Positions 26,064 through 34,189 of a stretch of 64,000 nucleotides of DNA are shown in pieces (the stretch's first letter is position 1; every line of letters begins with the position of its first letter). The stretch is from Pelagimonas sp017744045 (lineage in GTDB: Bacteria > Pseudomonadota > Alphaproteobacteria > Rhodobacterales > Rhodobacteraceae). A program made the position numbers and the translations under genes. Below the pieces are notes generated by a model. That model had not been told where the DNA came from. It did no database searches and saw only the letters and a list, made by a program, of their open reading frames with translations. Location of the stretch: assembly GCF_017744045.1 (NCBI RefSeq), contig NZ_JAGHRD010000002.1; one strand, 5' to 3'.

Positions 26064-26088
26064 CCTTTCAAAACCGGGAGGGATGACA

Positions 26089-26391
26089 ATGGGTGAAAAG
26101 ACTTTGACACGGATGGATCTGAGCGAAGCGGTTTTTCGTGAGGTCGGATTGTCGCGCAATGAAAGCGCGGAACTGGTCGAAGCCGTGCTGCAGCACATGT
26201 CCGATTCCCTGGTCGAAGGTGAACAGGTCAAGATCTCTTCCTTTGGGACATTTTCGGTTCGCGACAAAGCTGCCCGCGTTGGTCGCAACCCCAAGACCGG
26301 CGAAGAAGTTCCGATCCAGCCACGTCGGGTTCTGACCTTCCGCCCCTCGCATTTGATGAAAGACCGCGTGGCAGCTGGCAATAAGAGCTGA
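26089..26391 (+). CDS. ihfA: Integration host factor subunit alpha
   Basis: A 100-residue HU/IHF-type DNA-bending protein. The beta-arm signature GRNPKTGEEVPIQPRRVLTF includes the intercalating Pro, and MDLSEAVFREVGLSRNESAE is the usual alphaproteobacterial N-terminal helix. With IhfB (not in this window) it bends DNA at promoters and recombination sites. Two in-frame ATGs exist; 26089 was chosen because GGGAGGG lies about 7 bases before it, whereas at 26083 the same sequence would touch the start codon. It is followed 10 bases later by the merR-like gene, the common arrangement. Confidence 0.96.
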   Translation: MGEKTLTRMDLSEAVFREVGLSRNESAELVEAVLQHMSDSLVEGEQVKISSFGTFSVRDKAARVGRNPKTGEEVPIQPRRVLTFRPSHLMKDRVAAGNKS

Positions 26392-26401
26392 GGCCTAAAT
26401 C

Positions 26402-27547
26402 ATGGCAAAATCCCGGGACGCGTTCCGCACCATTTCCGAGGTTGCGGAATGGTTGGAAACGCCAGCGCATGTGCTGCGTTTCTGGGAAAGCAAATTCACC
26501 CAGATCAAACCTGTCAAACGGGCTGGCGGTCGTCGCTACTACCGCCCGGCTGACATGGAATTATTGGGTGGAATCAAGAAGTTGCTGCACGAAGATGGCA
26601 TGACCATCAAAGGTGTTCAAAAAGTGCTGCGCGAACAAGGTGTACGCCATGTGGCCGCGCTGAACACACATAGTGTCGATGAGGACGCATCCGGCGAAAC
26701 CATTGATGACGCCCCATTCATCGAGGCCGAAGTGCCGGATTCGGTTGTGTCCTTTCCCGGCAAAACCGAGGCTGAGCCGCCAGCAGATACGCCGGACATG
26801 TTCGCCGAACCGGACGCCGAGGACGGCTCTGACGAGGCGGTCATTGAAACCATTGATGAGGCCGAAGAGATCGGTGCTGCTGAGGAGGTTTCGGTTGATG
26901 AGGTGTCAGATGTTGTGGTCTCAGAATCTGAAGATGTCGAGCTTGACGCGAGCGAGCCAGAGCTAGAGACATCCGCCGAGGCGCTGGAGATCACTGAGGA
27001 CGCGGCACCAGAGCCCCAGATTGATGTGGCAGATGAGCCTGCTGATGAGGTGGAACCTGTCGAAGAGGCAGAGCTGGTCGCAGAAGACAGCGATTCTGTT
27101 GACGATGAGGTTTTGACCGAGGAAGAACCGGCACCCGAGCCAGAAGAGAGCCTGGCCGATGATGGTTTTGAACCTGCGACCCCTGTAGAAGAAGCCCCCG
27201 AACCAGCTGAGGCCCTGCAATCAGAGGATGCCCCAGAGGAACCTGAGGTAAGCGCTGAGCTTGTTGCAGAGGCACCGGTCGACGAGGTCGTGGTCAAACC
27301 GGACGACGAGCCAGAGATCGAAGTCGAGGCTGAGGCAACGGAGTCTGAGCCCGAGGAAAGCCTTGTCCCTGCCGAGGAATCCGAGCCCGAAGAGCCTTTG
27401 GATGAGCCTGCCTTGGTCGTGCCTCCGCGCCCTGCCCTGCTGGGTCTGATTGCCCGCATCGACCGCTTGACGCCGGTTCAGGCCGCCGCCTTGTCCGCCC
27501 ATTGCGAGACCCTGCGCGACATCGCTGGCCGGGCTCAAAAATCCTGA
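26402..27547 (+). CDS. MerR-family protein with a long acidic disordered tail
   Basis: A 381-residue protein. Residues 1-80 are a MerR winged helix (FRTISEVAEWLETPAHVLRFW, GGRRYYRPADMELL, IKKLLHEDGMTIKGVQKVL). Residues about 95-340 are almost entirely Glu, Asp, Ala, Val, Ser and Pro with many EPE/DE runs and no predicted fold. The last 40 residues form a short conserved-looking helix block (RPALLGLIARIDRLTPVQAAALSAHCETLRDIAGRA region). The MerR part with ihfA upstream is standard for alphaproteobacteria; the large acidic insert is not typical of metal or drug sensors, and no effector-binding domain or Cys cluster is present. It probably forms an operon with ihfA. Confidence 0.85.
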   Translation: MAKSRDAFRTISEVAEWLETPAHVLRFWESKFTQIKPVKRAGGRRYYRPADMELLGGIKKLLHEDGMTIKGVQKVLREQGVRHVAALNTHSVDEDASGETIDDAPFIEAEVPDSVVSFPGKTEAEPPADTPDMFAEPDAEDGSDEAVIETIDEAEEIGAAEEVSVDEVSDVVVSESEDVELDASEPELETSAEALEITEDAAPEPQIDVADEPADEVEPVEEAELVAEDSDSVDDEVLTEEEPAPEPEESLADDGFEPATPVEEAPEPAEALQSEDAPEEPEVSAELVAEAPVDEVVVKPDDEPEIEVEAEATESEPEESLVPAEESEPEEPLDEPALVVPPRPALLGLIARIDRLTPVQAAALSAHCETLRDIAGRAQKS

Positions 27548-27618
27548 TCAAAGACGGCGAATATTTTCTCATCAGGGGTTGCTCCTGCCGGTAAATCCAG
27601 TATGACACTCCGACAAGT

Positions 27619-27695
27619 CGGGCTATGGCGCAGCCTGGTAGCGCGTCCGTCTGGGGGACGGAAGGTCGCAGGTTCGAGTCCTGCTAGCCCGACCA
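27619..27695 (+). tRNA. tRNA-Pro (anticodon GGG)
   Basis: 77 nt with encoded CCA. Acceptor CGGGCTA / TAGCCCG, discriminator A, anticodon stem TCCGT/ACGGA around loop CTGGGGG, giving anticodon GGG. T-arm GCAGG-TTCGAGT-CCTGC. Confidence 0.97.
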
Positions 27696-27975
27696 AAAAT
27701 CACGACTTGTCCGACAAAGCAAAGCCCATAAAAATTGGGCCGATCGCTTTTCGCTATTGCGGGTCGGTTGAGTCGTCTGAGCTTAATTGGATCAAATAGA
27801 CCACCAACTCGAATAGGGTCTCGCGAAATATTCTGTCAAAAACACAATAAGTTAATCATCAAGGTATATCTAGGACATAGGTACCGCCTTGATTGATCAG
27901 CAAAATCTTGTAACGTTGACAGACACAGTGATGGACCAAACAAAGTGAAGGCAGCACGCGGTGCTGACATATTGA

Positions 27976-28380
27976 ATGCCCCATCTCTATATAGCTGACG
28001 ACAATTTGGACTTTTCTGAATATTTGGAAACCGTCGCCACCCGCGAAGGTTGGACTGTCAGCTTGTGTGCCAATGGGGCGGAATTGGTGGCCAGTTTGAA
28101 ATCCGGCACGGATCCAGCTTTCGCTCTGGTTGATATCAACATGCCCGAAATGAATGGCATCGAAGTTATCGACGAAATCACCGAGTTAAACCGCCCTTTG
28201 CGTGTCCGCTTTATCACCGGCGGCAGCGACAGCACATTGCTGGCCGCGAAAATGATCGCCTCGGCCCGGTCCCTTTCTGTTGGGCGCAGCGTGTTCAAGC
28301 CGGTGTCCAAGGACAATTTTGTCAAACTTCTGGTTGAAGAAGCTGAAGAGCTGTCAAAACTTGCCGACGCCTCTTCCTAA
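27976..28380 (+). CDS. Single-domain response regulator (CheY-like)
   Basis: A 134-residue receiver domain with no output domain. The active-site residues are all present: Asp8 and Asp9 (IADDN), phosphoacceptor Asp53 (ALVDINMPEMNG), Thr81 (FITGGSD) and Lys108 (VFKPVS). It would relay phosphate from an unlinked histidine kinase to a partner protein. No kinase or motility gene is adjacent. The upstream 280 bases after tRNA-Pro are AT-rich and contain a TTGACA hexamer near 27915 without a convincing -10. The partner cannot be inferred. Confidence 0.85.
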   Translation: MPHLYIADDNLDFSEYLETVATREGWTVSLCANGAELVASLKSGTDPAFALVDINMPEMNGIEVIDEITELNRPLRVRFITGGSDSTLLAAKMIASARSLSVGRSVFKPVSKDNFVKLLVEEAEELSKLADASS

Positions 28381-28673
28381 GGTCTGAAAGACGATGTCGC
28401 ATCTCGGGCGCGAAACGGTCAGTCGCATGGCGTTTCCAATGCCCCCCCCGATAGCAAAGATAGCGAAGCGGCGAAAAAACGCCCAAGAGTTGTACGTTTT
28501 GGAAACAGTGTGTGCGCGCGCTTTTCATTGACGTTAACGCCTTGTTTCCTATGATTTGGCACTAGAAAATAACGGATAATCCGTGTTTTTTGGGGCTGAA
28601 CTAGATGATTACCGGGGGCGACGGCGTCGCTGATCGGTTGTGTATGCCCCGGCTCAAATCTGCGAGGCTGACC

Positions 28674-29024
28674 ATGGCATCATCCACTCCCCCCGAAGGC
28701 AACAGCCCTTTGATGGCCACCCATATGTCAGCGCAATATGACCGCCTGCTGCAAAGCCCGCGTGGCGGCACCTATTCCTTTACGCTTGAGGCGGACGAAC
28801 AGGCCCGCGTTCTGGTCAACGGCACGGTGTTGATGGACAGTATCGGCGCGGATCACGAGGTGCAGACCAAACAGCTGAATCTCGCACCGGGCAATCACCA
28901 CATTCAACTGCGCTATCGCGACCATGAAGGGGCAGCAAACCTGCGTCTCAGCGTCGGCGAAAGCCACGCCAGCAGCAATTTGCTGGAAATCGCGCAATAC
29001 GGCAGCAAGGCCACCGTGATTTAA
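28674..29024 (+). CDS. PA14-like beta-domain protein of unknown function
   Basis: A 116-residue protein. Residues about 28-105 (GGTYSFTLEADEQARVLVNGTVLMDSI, then LNLAPGNHHIQLRYRDHEGAANLRLSVG) resemble a short PA14 carbohydrate-binding beta-barrel. No signal peptide is visible, so its place in the cell is unclear. The ATG at 28674 has GAGG 6-7 bases upstream; an earlier in-frame ATG at 28644 has no ribosome site. About 80 bases separate it from the dCTP deaminase gene. A normal PA14 domain is about 140 residues, so this is a trimmed relative or a different fold. Confidence 0.6.
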   Translation: MASSTPPEGNSPLMATHMSAQYDRLLQSPRGGTYSFTLEADEQARVLVNGTVLMDSIGADHEVQTKQLNLAPGNHHIQLRYRDHEGAANLRLSVGESHASSNLLEIAQYGSKATVI

Positions 29025-29104
29025 CGCGCCGCGCGCGCTTTGGCATCTGTTCCTTTCCCCCGCCCCTTGCTATGCAGATCGGCAAGACCAAAGGGAGAGG
29101 CGTG

Positions 29105-30181
29105 ATGACCGGTGTTCTGGCCAGCCAACAGATCGAAAACCTGATTGCCGAGGGCGCGCTATCTGCGTCCCATCCCTTTGTTGACGGGCAAATCCAACCG
29201 GCCAGCCTGGACCTGCGTCTGGGGAAAACCGCCTATCGCGTGCGCGCCTCGTTTCTGGCCGGGCATGAGCGCCAGGTCGCGGATCGGCTGGCTGAATTCG
29301 AGATGCATCAGATCGATCTGACCGATGGCGCGGTTCTGGAAAAGGGATGCGTTTATGTGGTGCCGCTGATGGAGGTTCTGGACCTCTCTAGCGACGTTCA
29401 GGCCATCGCCAATGCCAAAAGCTCCACCGGGCGGTTGGATCTTTTGACCCGCGTCATCACCGATGGTGGGGTCGAGTTTGACCGCATCCCACCCGGCTAT
29501 TCCGGCCCACTCTTTGCGGAAATCTGTCCGCGGTCCTTTTCTGTTCTGGTGCGCCCCGGGATGCGCTTGAACCAGATCCGTTTTCGCCGTGGTCAATCTG
29601 TGCTCAGCGATGCTGAACTGACGGAGCTGCATGCCAGCGACATGCTGGTGGCTGGTGGCCCCGCCGTGATCAGCGAGGGGTTGGGCTTTTCCGTCGATCT
29701 GGAACCTGGGCAAGGCGATCTGGTCGGCTACCGCGCCAAACCTCATACCGGAGTCATTGATCTGGATCGGATTGGGCAATATGACCCGGCGGATTTCTGG
29801 GATGAGCTGCGCACCAATGGCCGCCAATTGGTGCTGGACCCCGGCGCGTTCTACATTCTGGTGAGCCGCGAGGCGGTGCATATCCCGCCGGGGTTTGCCG
29901 CTGAGATGGCCCCCTATCTGGCGATGGTTGGTGAGTTTCGCGTGCATTATGCCGGGTTCTTTGACCCGGGCTTTGGCCATGCACCGGCGGGGGGTGCGGG
30001 GGCGCGCGGCGTGCTCGAAGTACGCTGTCACGAAGCGCCCTTTGTGCTGGAACATGGTCAGACCGTCGGCCGCCTGGTCTATGAGCGCATGTCAGAAATC
30101 CCGCAAACCCTATATGGGGCAGGCATTGCCTCGAACTATCAGGGGCAAGGGTTAAAACTGTCCAAGCATTTCAAGAGCTAA
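29105..30181 (+). CDS. dcd: dCTP deaminase, long tandem-fold form
   Basis: A 358-residue protein about twice the length of E. coli Dcd. It consists of two Dcd/dUTPase-like halves: in the first, IQPASLDLRLGKTAYRVRASF, IANAKSSTGRLDLLTRVITDGGVEFDRIPPGYSGPLFAEI and LVRPGMRLNQIRF; in the second, VHIPPGFAAEMAPYLAMVGEFRVHYAGFFDPGFG and LEHGQTVGRLVYERM. This is the family annotated as 2'-deoxycytidine 5'-triphosphate deaminase in alphaproteobacteria. It makes dUTP for dTTP synthesis. The ATG at 29105 has GGGAGAGG about 6-10 bases upstream. It converges with the small basic protein gene. Confidence 0.85.
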   Translation: MTGVLASQQIENLIAEGALSASHPFVDGQIQPASLDLRLGKTAYRVRASFLAGHERQVADRLAEFEMHQIDLTDGAVLEKGCVYVVPLMEVLDLSSDVQAIANAKSSTGRLDLLTRVITDGGVEFDRIPPGYSGPLFAEICPRSFSVLVRPGMRLNQIRFRRGQSVLSDAELTELHASDMLVAGGPAVISEGLGFSVDLEPGQGDLVGYRAKPHTGVIDLDRIGQYDPADFWDELRTNGRQLVLDPGAFYILVSREAVHIPPGFAAEMAPYLAMVGEFRVHYAGFFDPGFGHAPAGGAGARGVLEVRCHEAPFVLEHGQTVGRLVYERMSEIPQTLYGAGIASNYQGQGLKLSKHFKS

Positions 30182-30192
30182 GCCGCCGTTCT

Positions 30193-30477
30193 TCACGCGC
30201 CGCCATTGGCTTGCTGCTGCTCTTTGCGGGCGCGGCGTGCACGGCGTTTTTCGCGGATGGCCTGACGTTCACGACGTGCTTGCCGCACCTCTTCGCGGGT
30301 TGGACCGCCTGGGTTTTCGGACGTCGCGCTTTGCGTGACAACAGGGTCTTCGACACGCGCATCCTGCTTGGGCTGGCGCATTTTTTCGACCTGTTTAAAA
30401 CTGGCATCCACGCCGGTTTTGACCGCTTTGCGTACAAACATACGCAGGATCATGTTCAATATCTGGTTGGCATTCAT
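30193..30477 (-). CDS. Small basic protein of unknown function
   Basis: A 94-residue protein. The first 30 residues (MNANQILNMILRMFVRKAVK) are amphipathic and may touch the membrane; the last 40 are a highly charged helix rich in Arg, Glu and Lys (REEVRQARRERQAIREKRRA) ending in Gln/Asn. GGAGG lies about 12 bases before the ATG at 30477. I know similar short proteins from roseobacters only as hypotheticals. It converges with the dCTP deaminase gene with 11 bases between stops, and no terminator was seen there. Confidence 0.65.
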   Translation of the reverse strand: MNANQILNMILRMFVRKAVKTGVDASFKQVEKMRQPKQDARVEDPVVTQSATSENPGGPTREEVRQARRERQAIREKRRARRARKEQQQANGGA

Positions 30478-30593
30478 ACTCGGCCCGCCTCCATTCTGTG
30501 TCAGAATGCGTTGCTTTGTTTTTGTTATGCAACGGGACCTTCATACCATATTTAGCACAAATTTGTAGGTTTTTCTGCGCAAAACCCGGCGGA

Positions 30594-31259
30594 TCAGTCT
30601 TCGAACAGCTCGCTTTGCCCCTCATCGGTCTCTTCTGCGGCGTCCAGATCCCCTTCCCCGGGTTGTGGAAGGCCTGACGGCAGTGGACGGCTTTCGAGCA
30701 GGCCAGCGGCGCGCAACTCGGCCAGACCGGGCAGATCGCGCGCGCTTTCAAGGCCGAAATGATCCAGGAATTCCTGCGTCACCACAAAGGTCACCGGACG
30801 GCCCGGCGTCATACGACGGCGACCAAAGCGGATCCACTCCATTTCCAGCAATTGGTCAATGGTCCCGCGCGAGACACCGACACCGCGGATTTCTTCGATT
30901 TCGGCACGGGTCACCGGTTGGTGATACGAGATAATCGCCAGGGTTTCGATCGCGGCGCGGGACAGTTTGCGCGTCTCGACAGTCTCGCGCTGCATGAGAA
31001 AGCCCAGATCAGCGGCGGTGCGGATTGCCCAGGCATCGCCGACCTTGACCACATGCACGCCCCTGCCCTCATAACGTTTGCGCAGATAGACCAGCGCCTC
31101 GCCCGCGTCACAACCATGAGGCATGCGGTCGTTCAGCTCTTTGACTGTGACCGGGTCGGCGCTGGCGAAAAGAATGGCCTCGACCATGCGTTCCTGTTCG
31201 CCCATGGGTGGGGCTTCGAACAGGCTGTCTGTGTTTTCGTCCAAGGGGGTGTCACTCAC
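30594..31259 (-). CDS. scpB: Segregation and condensation protein B
   Basis: A 222-residue protein. Two winged helices are visible: MVEAILFASADPVTVKELNDRMP, and the central LSRAAIETLAIISYHQPVTRAEIEEIRGVGV plus the second winged helix to TFVVTQEFLDHFGL, the ScpB signature. The last 45 residues are acidic and unstructured. ScpB with ScpA binds SMC to organise and separate chromosomes. The GTG at 31259 has GGGAGA upstream and overlaps the scpA stop by 8 bases, fitting translational coupling; no ATG gives a normal start. Confidence 0.93.
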   Translation of the reverse strand: MSDTPLDENTDSLFEAPPMGEQERMVEAILFASADPVTVKELNDRMPHGCDAGEALVYLRKRYEGRGVHVVKVGDAWAIRTAADLGFLMQRETVETRKLSRAAIETLAIISYHQPVTRAEIEEIRGVGVSRGTIDQLLEMEWIRFGRRRMTPGRPVTFVVTQEFLDHFGLESARDLPGLAELRAAGLLESRPLPSGLPQPGEGDLDAAEETDEGQSELFED

Positions 31260-32046
31260 GCGGGGTCTCCCTTCGGCGCAATTGAATGGGGGCAAAGGTC
31301 TCGCTCTGCTGGATCTCGGCCTTGCCCTCCTTGACCAGTTCCAGCGAGGCGGCAAAAGTCGCCGCCGTGGCTGAGCGCCATTTCACCGGGTCATCATCCC
31401 AACCATCTGGAAGATATGACATAATATCGGTCCACTGGCCTGAAAACCCAATCATGCCACGCATCCGATCCAGCGCCATTTCCATGGTAAAGACCTTTTC
31501 ACGATCCATGACAAAGGGGCGAAATTCATCCTTGGTTCGGATGCGCGCATAGCCCTGCATCAAGTCGATCAGCGTGGCGGTATATTTGACCTTGCGCACG
31601 CGCTCATATTCTTCGGGCAGCCCACGGACAAAGAAATCGCGGCCCTTCTGGTCACGCGCCATGAGCTTGGCAGCGCAATCGCGCATAGCTTGTAGGCGTT
31701 CGAGTTGAAAAGCCAGATGCGCGGCGAGATCTTCGCCCGACGGCCCCTCTTCGGTTGGGTCTGGCGGCAGCAACAGGCGGGACTTGAGGAATGCCAGCCA
31801 GGCCGCCATGACCAGGTAATCAGCCGCCAGTTCCAGGCGCAGCGCCTTGGCCTTTTCGACAAAGGTCAAGTACTGGCGCGACAGATCAAGGATCGAGATC
31901 TTGCGCAGGTCGACCTTTTGCGTGCGCGCCATTGAGAGCAGCAAATCCAAAGGCCCCTCAAACCCGTCCACATCAATAACAAACGCCTCGGCGGCGAGGC
32001 GTTCATTGACGTTTAGCGGCAGTTCAGGGTTTTCAGTTTCGCTCAT
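31252..32046 (-). CDS. scpA: Segregation and condensation protein A
   Basis: A 264-residue kleisin. It begins with an acidic segment, then FVIDVDGFEGPLDLLLSMARTQKVDLRKISILDLSRQYL, the standard ScpA N-terminal domain that binds SMC necks, and ends with a winged helix (ATAATFAASLELVKEGKAEIQQ). It bridges the SMC heads and carries ScpB. It lies 6 bases after the nagZ stop and overlaps scpB, so SPOR-nagZ-scpA-scpB form one operon. Confidence 0.95.
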   Translation of the reverse strand: MSETENPELPLNVNERLAAEAFVIDVDGFEGPLDLLLSMARTQKVDLRKISILDLSRQYLTFVEKAKALRLELAADYLVMAAWLAFLKSRLLLPPDPTEEGPSGEDLAAHLAFQLERLQAMRDCAAKLMARDQKGRDFFVRGLPEEYERVRKVKYTATLIDLMQGYARIRTKDEFRPFVMDREKVFTMEMALDRMRGMIGFSGQWTDIMSYLPDGWDDDPVKWRSATAATFAASLELVKEGKAEIQQSETFAPIQLRRRETPRE

Positions 32047-32052
32047 GGGCGC

Positions 32053-33051
32053 TCAGCTTTGCGGCAGGAATGCCTCAAAATCCGCGCGAAGCTGGTCGAT
32101 GTCAACATCTTGCGGAGTTTGCCGTGTGGCAAGCGCCCGTTCCGCGCGGGTTTGAGCCGCATCCGTCATGCCGCCAACCGCGTCATAGATCGACTGCATT
32201 TCGGCCAGTTTGCCATTGCAATGCAGAACCGCGTCACACCCGGCTTTGATCGCGGCGCTACCCCGGTCGGCGACCGTGCCCGACAAAGCCTCCATCGAGA
32301 TGTCATCGGTCATCAGGAAGCCGTTAAAGCCAATATCCTGCCGGATCAGGTTGATCATTTTCTCTGATATTGTCGCAGGTTGCGGGTCGATCCTGTCAAA
32401 GACAAGATGCGCGGTCATGCCCAGTGGCAGATCGGCAAAGGGCTTGAAGGCGGCAAAATCAACGGCATCAAGTTCCGCGCGATCCAAAGAGATGCGCGGC
32501 AGATCGAGATGGGAGTCGAGTTGTGCCAATCCATGGCCGGGAATGTGCTTCATAACTGGCAGGACACCGGCGTCTTGATGGCCCTTCACCACAGCATATC
32601 CAACATCAATAACCCGCTGCAAGTCACTGCTGTAGCAGCGATTTCGTAGGATTTGATGCGTGTTCGGCCGGGCCACATCCAGAATGGGCGCGCAATTGCC
32701 GTCAATGCCAAGAGCCTGCAATTCGAGGCCGGTGATCTGATAGCGCAGGCGCATGGCTTCGGGAGCGTTTTCACCAAGGCGGGCCACATCATCCAGCGGC
32801 GGCAGCCATTCGGTTGCCAGAGGCGCGCGCAGGCGTTGCACGCGACCACCCTCTTGATCGATAAAGATCGGGGCGGCCCAGCCAACACTGTCGCGCAATT
32901 CTGCCGTCAGGGCGCGGATCTGGTCGGCGCTGTCGATATTGCGTGCAAACAGGATGAAGCCAAAGGGAGAAGCCTCTGCAAAGAAACGCTTTTCCTCTTT
33001 CGTTAGGCGCAGGCCGTCACAGCCAAAGATCGCCGCGGCGAAGCGGTTCAT
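32053..33051 (-). CDS. nagZ: Beta-N-acetylhexosaminidase NagZ (GH3)
   Basis: A 332-residue cytoplasmic glycosidase that removes GlcNAc from anhydromuropeptides during peptidoglycan recycling. Substrate-binding and catalytic features: FIDQEGGRVQRLR, GNCAPILDVARP, the flexible loop KHIPGHGLAQLDSHLDLP carrying the His that acts as acid/base in NagZ, and the nucleophile Asp in LMTDDISMEAL. The start codon overlaps the stop of the SPOR-domain gene (ATGA). Placement between a SPOR protein and scpAB is usual in alphaproteobacteria. Confidence 0.95.
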   Translation of the reverse strand: MNRFAAAIFGCDGLRLTKEEKRFFAEASPFGFILFARNIDSADQIRALTAELRDSVGWAAPIFIDQEGGRVQRLRAPLATEWLPPLDDVARLGENAPEAMRLRYQITGLELQALGIDGNCAPILDVARPNTHQILRNRCYSSDLQRVIDVGYAVVKGHQDAGVLPVMKHIPGHGLAQLDSHLDLPRISLDRAELDAVDFAAFKPFADLPLGMTAHLVFDRIDPQPATISEKMINLIRQDIGFNGFLMTDDISMEALSGTVADRGSAAIKAGCDAVLHCNGKLAEMQSIYDAVGGMTDAAQTRAERALATRQTPQDVDIDQLRADFEAFLPQS

Positions 33052-34061
33052 TTTGTCACGACCGGGATGCAGTCGACGTTTTGGGCCATGAAAGCGGCAC
33101 AGAAACGGCGGGCATCCGAGAGGTCAGCAAAGCCATGCACACGCAGACGGTAAAATTCGCGCCCACCACGATTGGCCTTTTCGATCACGCGGTCCTTACC
33201 GGCGAGGAAATCACCAAAACGCGTGTCCAGACGTCCCCATTCCTTGCGCGCCGACTCCGGATTGTTGAAGATCCCGACTTGGACCAGACGGGTCCCTGCC
33301 GGCAATGCAGAGGAGGACAGCTCGCGGGTCGCGTTGGTGGCGCTGGTGGCCGCAGGCGCGGCATCTGTAGTGACCGGCGCATTCCCCAGCGCAGCGGTTC
33401 GCAAGCCAGCCGGGCGCAGCACAGGGCGCAAAGACCGTTCCAGCCCAGGAGGCAGGGTTTTGCGTGCGGCGGCAAGCTCTTGTTCGATCGTCGACACGGG
33501 CGGTTCCGCCGTTGTGGTCACAACCGGGTTGTTTTGACCGGCAGGCAAATCAGTGAGCGGAGCGGCCCCGGCAGAGAGCTGATTGGCCAGCGCCTGGATC
33601 GGGTCAAGGTCTGCCGCGGCTTGGGTCAGCTCAGCACTGGGTTCGACCTCCATGATCTCAGCCTCGCGCGCCAAAGATGCTTCCATCGGCATGGGCGCAG
33701 GCTGCGCGGCCAGGGCACCGGCGGCAACATCTTCTGACGCCAACCCGGCAGGCACAGGGGCAAGGACCAGACGTTCGGCGGGCGCTTCGGCCGCGCCTTC
33801 GCCAGCGACTTTGTTGACCGCAAGGCCCTGATGATCGGCCAAAGTGCCGCCGGGATTTTCCGGAGCAACGCGCATCGGGCCTGACATGGCTTGCACAATC
33901 GGCACGCCGCTGACGTCGCGCGCCATGACTTTGTAGCCCCAAACCCCGACGCCCACGATCAACGCAAGCGAGGCCGCCGCGCCCATCCATGTCGCCAAAT
34001 TCGCAACTTTACCAGAAGCAGGGGCTGCATATTGCGCCCCATCATAGGTGTAATCCGCCAT
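33048..34061 (-). CDS. SPOR-domain membrane protein
   Basis: A 337-residue bitopic inner-membrane protein: a short cytoplasmic N-terminus, one membrane helix at about 25-44 (WMGAAASLALIVGVGVWGYKV), a long Ala/Pro/Glu-rich periplasmic linker (about 50-255) and a C-terminal SPOR domain (GTRLVQVGIFNNPESARKEW to DCIPVVTK). SPOR domains bind peptidoglycan stripped of stem peptides at the division septum. It overlaps nagZ by 4 bases, which joins septal wall binding with wall recycling in one transcript. The nearest named relative is a DedD/FtsN-type protein, but the exact counterpart is not certain. Confidence 0.88.
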   Translation of the reverse strand: MADYTYDGAQYAAPASGKVANLATWMGAAASLALIVGVGVWGYKVMARDVSGVPIVQAMSGPMRVAPENPGGTLADHQGLAVNKVAGEGAAEAPAERLVLAPVPAGLASEDVAAGALAAQPAPMPMEASLAREAEIMEVEPSAELTQAAADLDPIQALANQLSAGAAPLTDLPAGQNNPVVTTTAEPPVSTIEQELAAARKTLPPGLERSLRPVLRPAGLRTAALGNAPVTTDAAPAATSATNATRELSSSALPAGTRLVQVGIFNNPESARKEWGRLDTRFGDFLAGKDRVIEKANRGGREFYRLRVHGFADLSDARRFCAAFMAQNVDCIPVVTK

Positions 34062-34189
34062 TTATGCCTCGTTTCCCCATGGCGATACGTGCCGCCGCGG
34101 TGGTCTGCTATATCTTTGTTTTGCGTGGCCTTTCCGGGCCAAAGCGCTGCCTGTTTGCGCCCCGGCCCGCTGCCGTAAAGGATGCGTCT

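Noticed and set aside
26617..27459. Ser/Thr/Gly-rich frame of 280 codons antisense to the MerR gene
   Set aside because: It is the complement of the Glu/Asp-rich repeats (GAG/GAT becomes CTC/ATC and shifts to Ser codons); no start signal.
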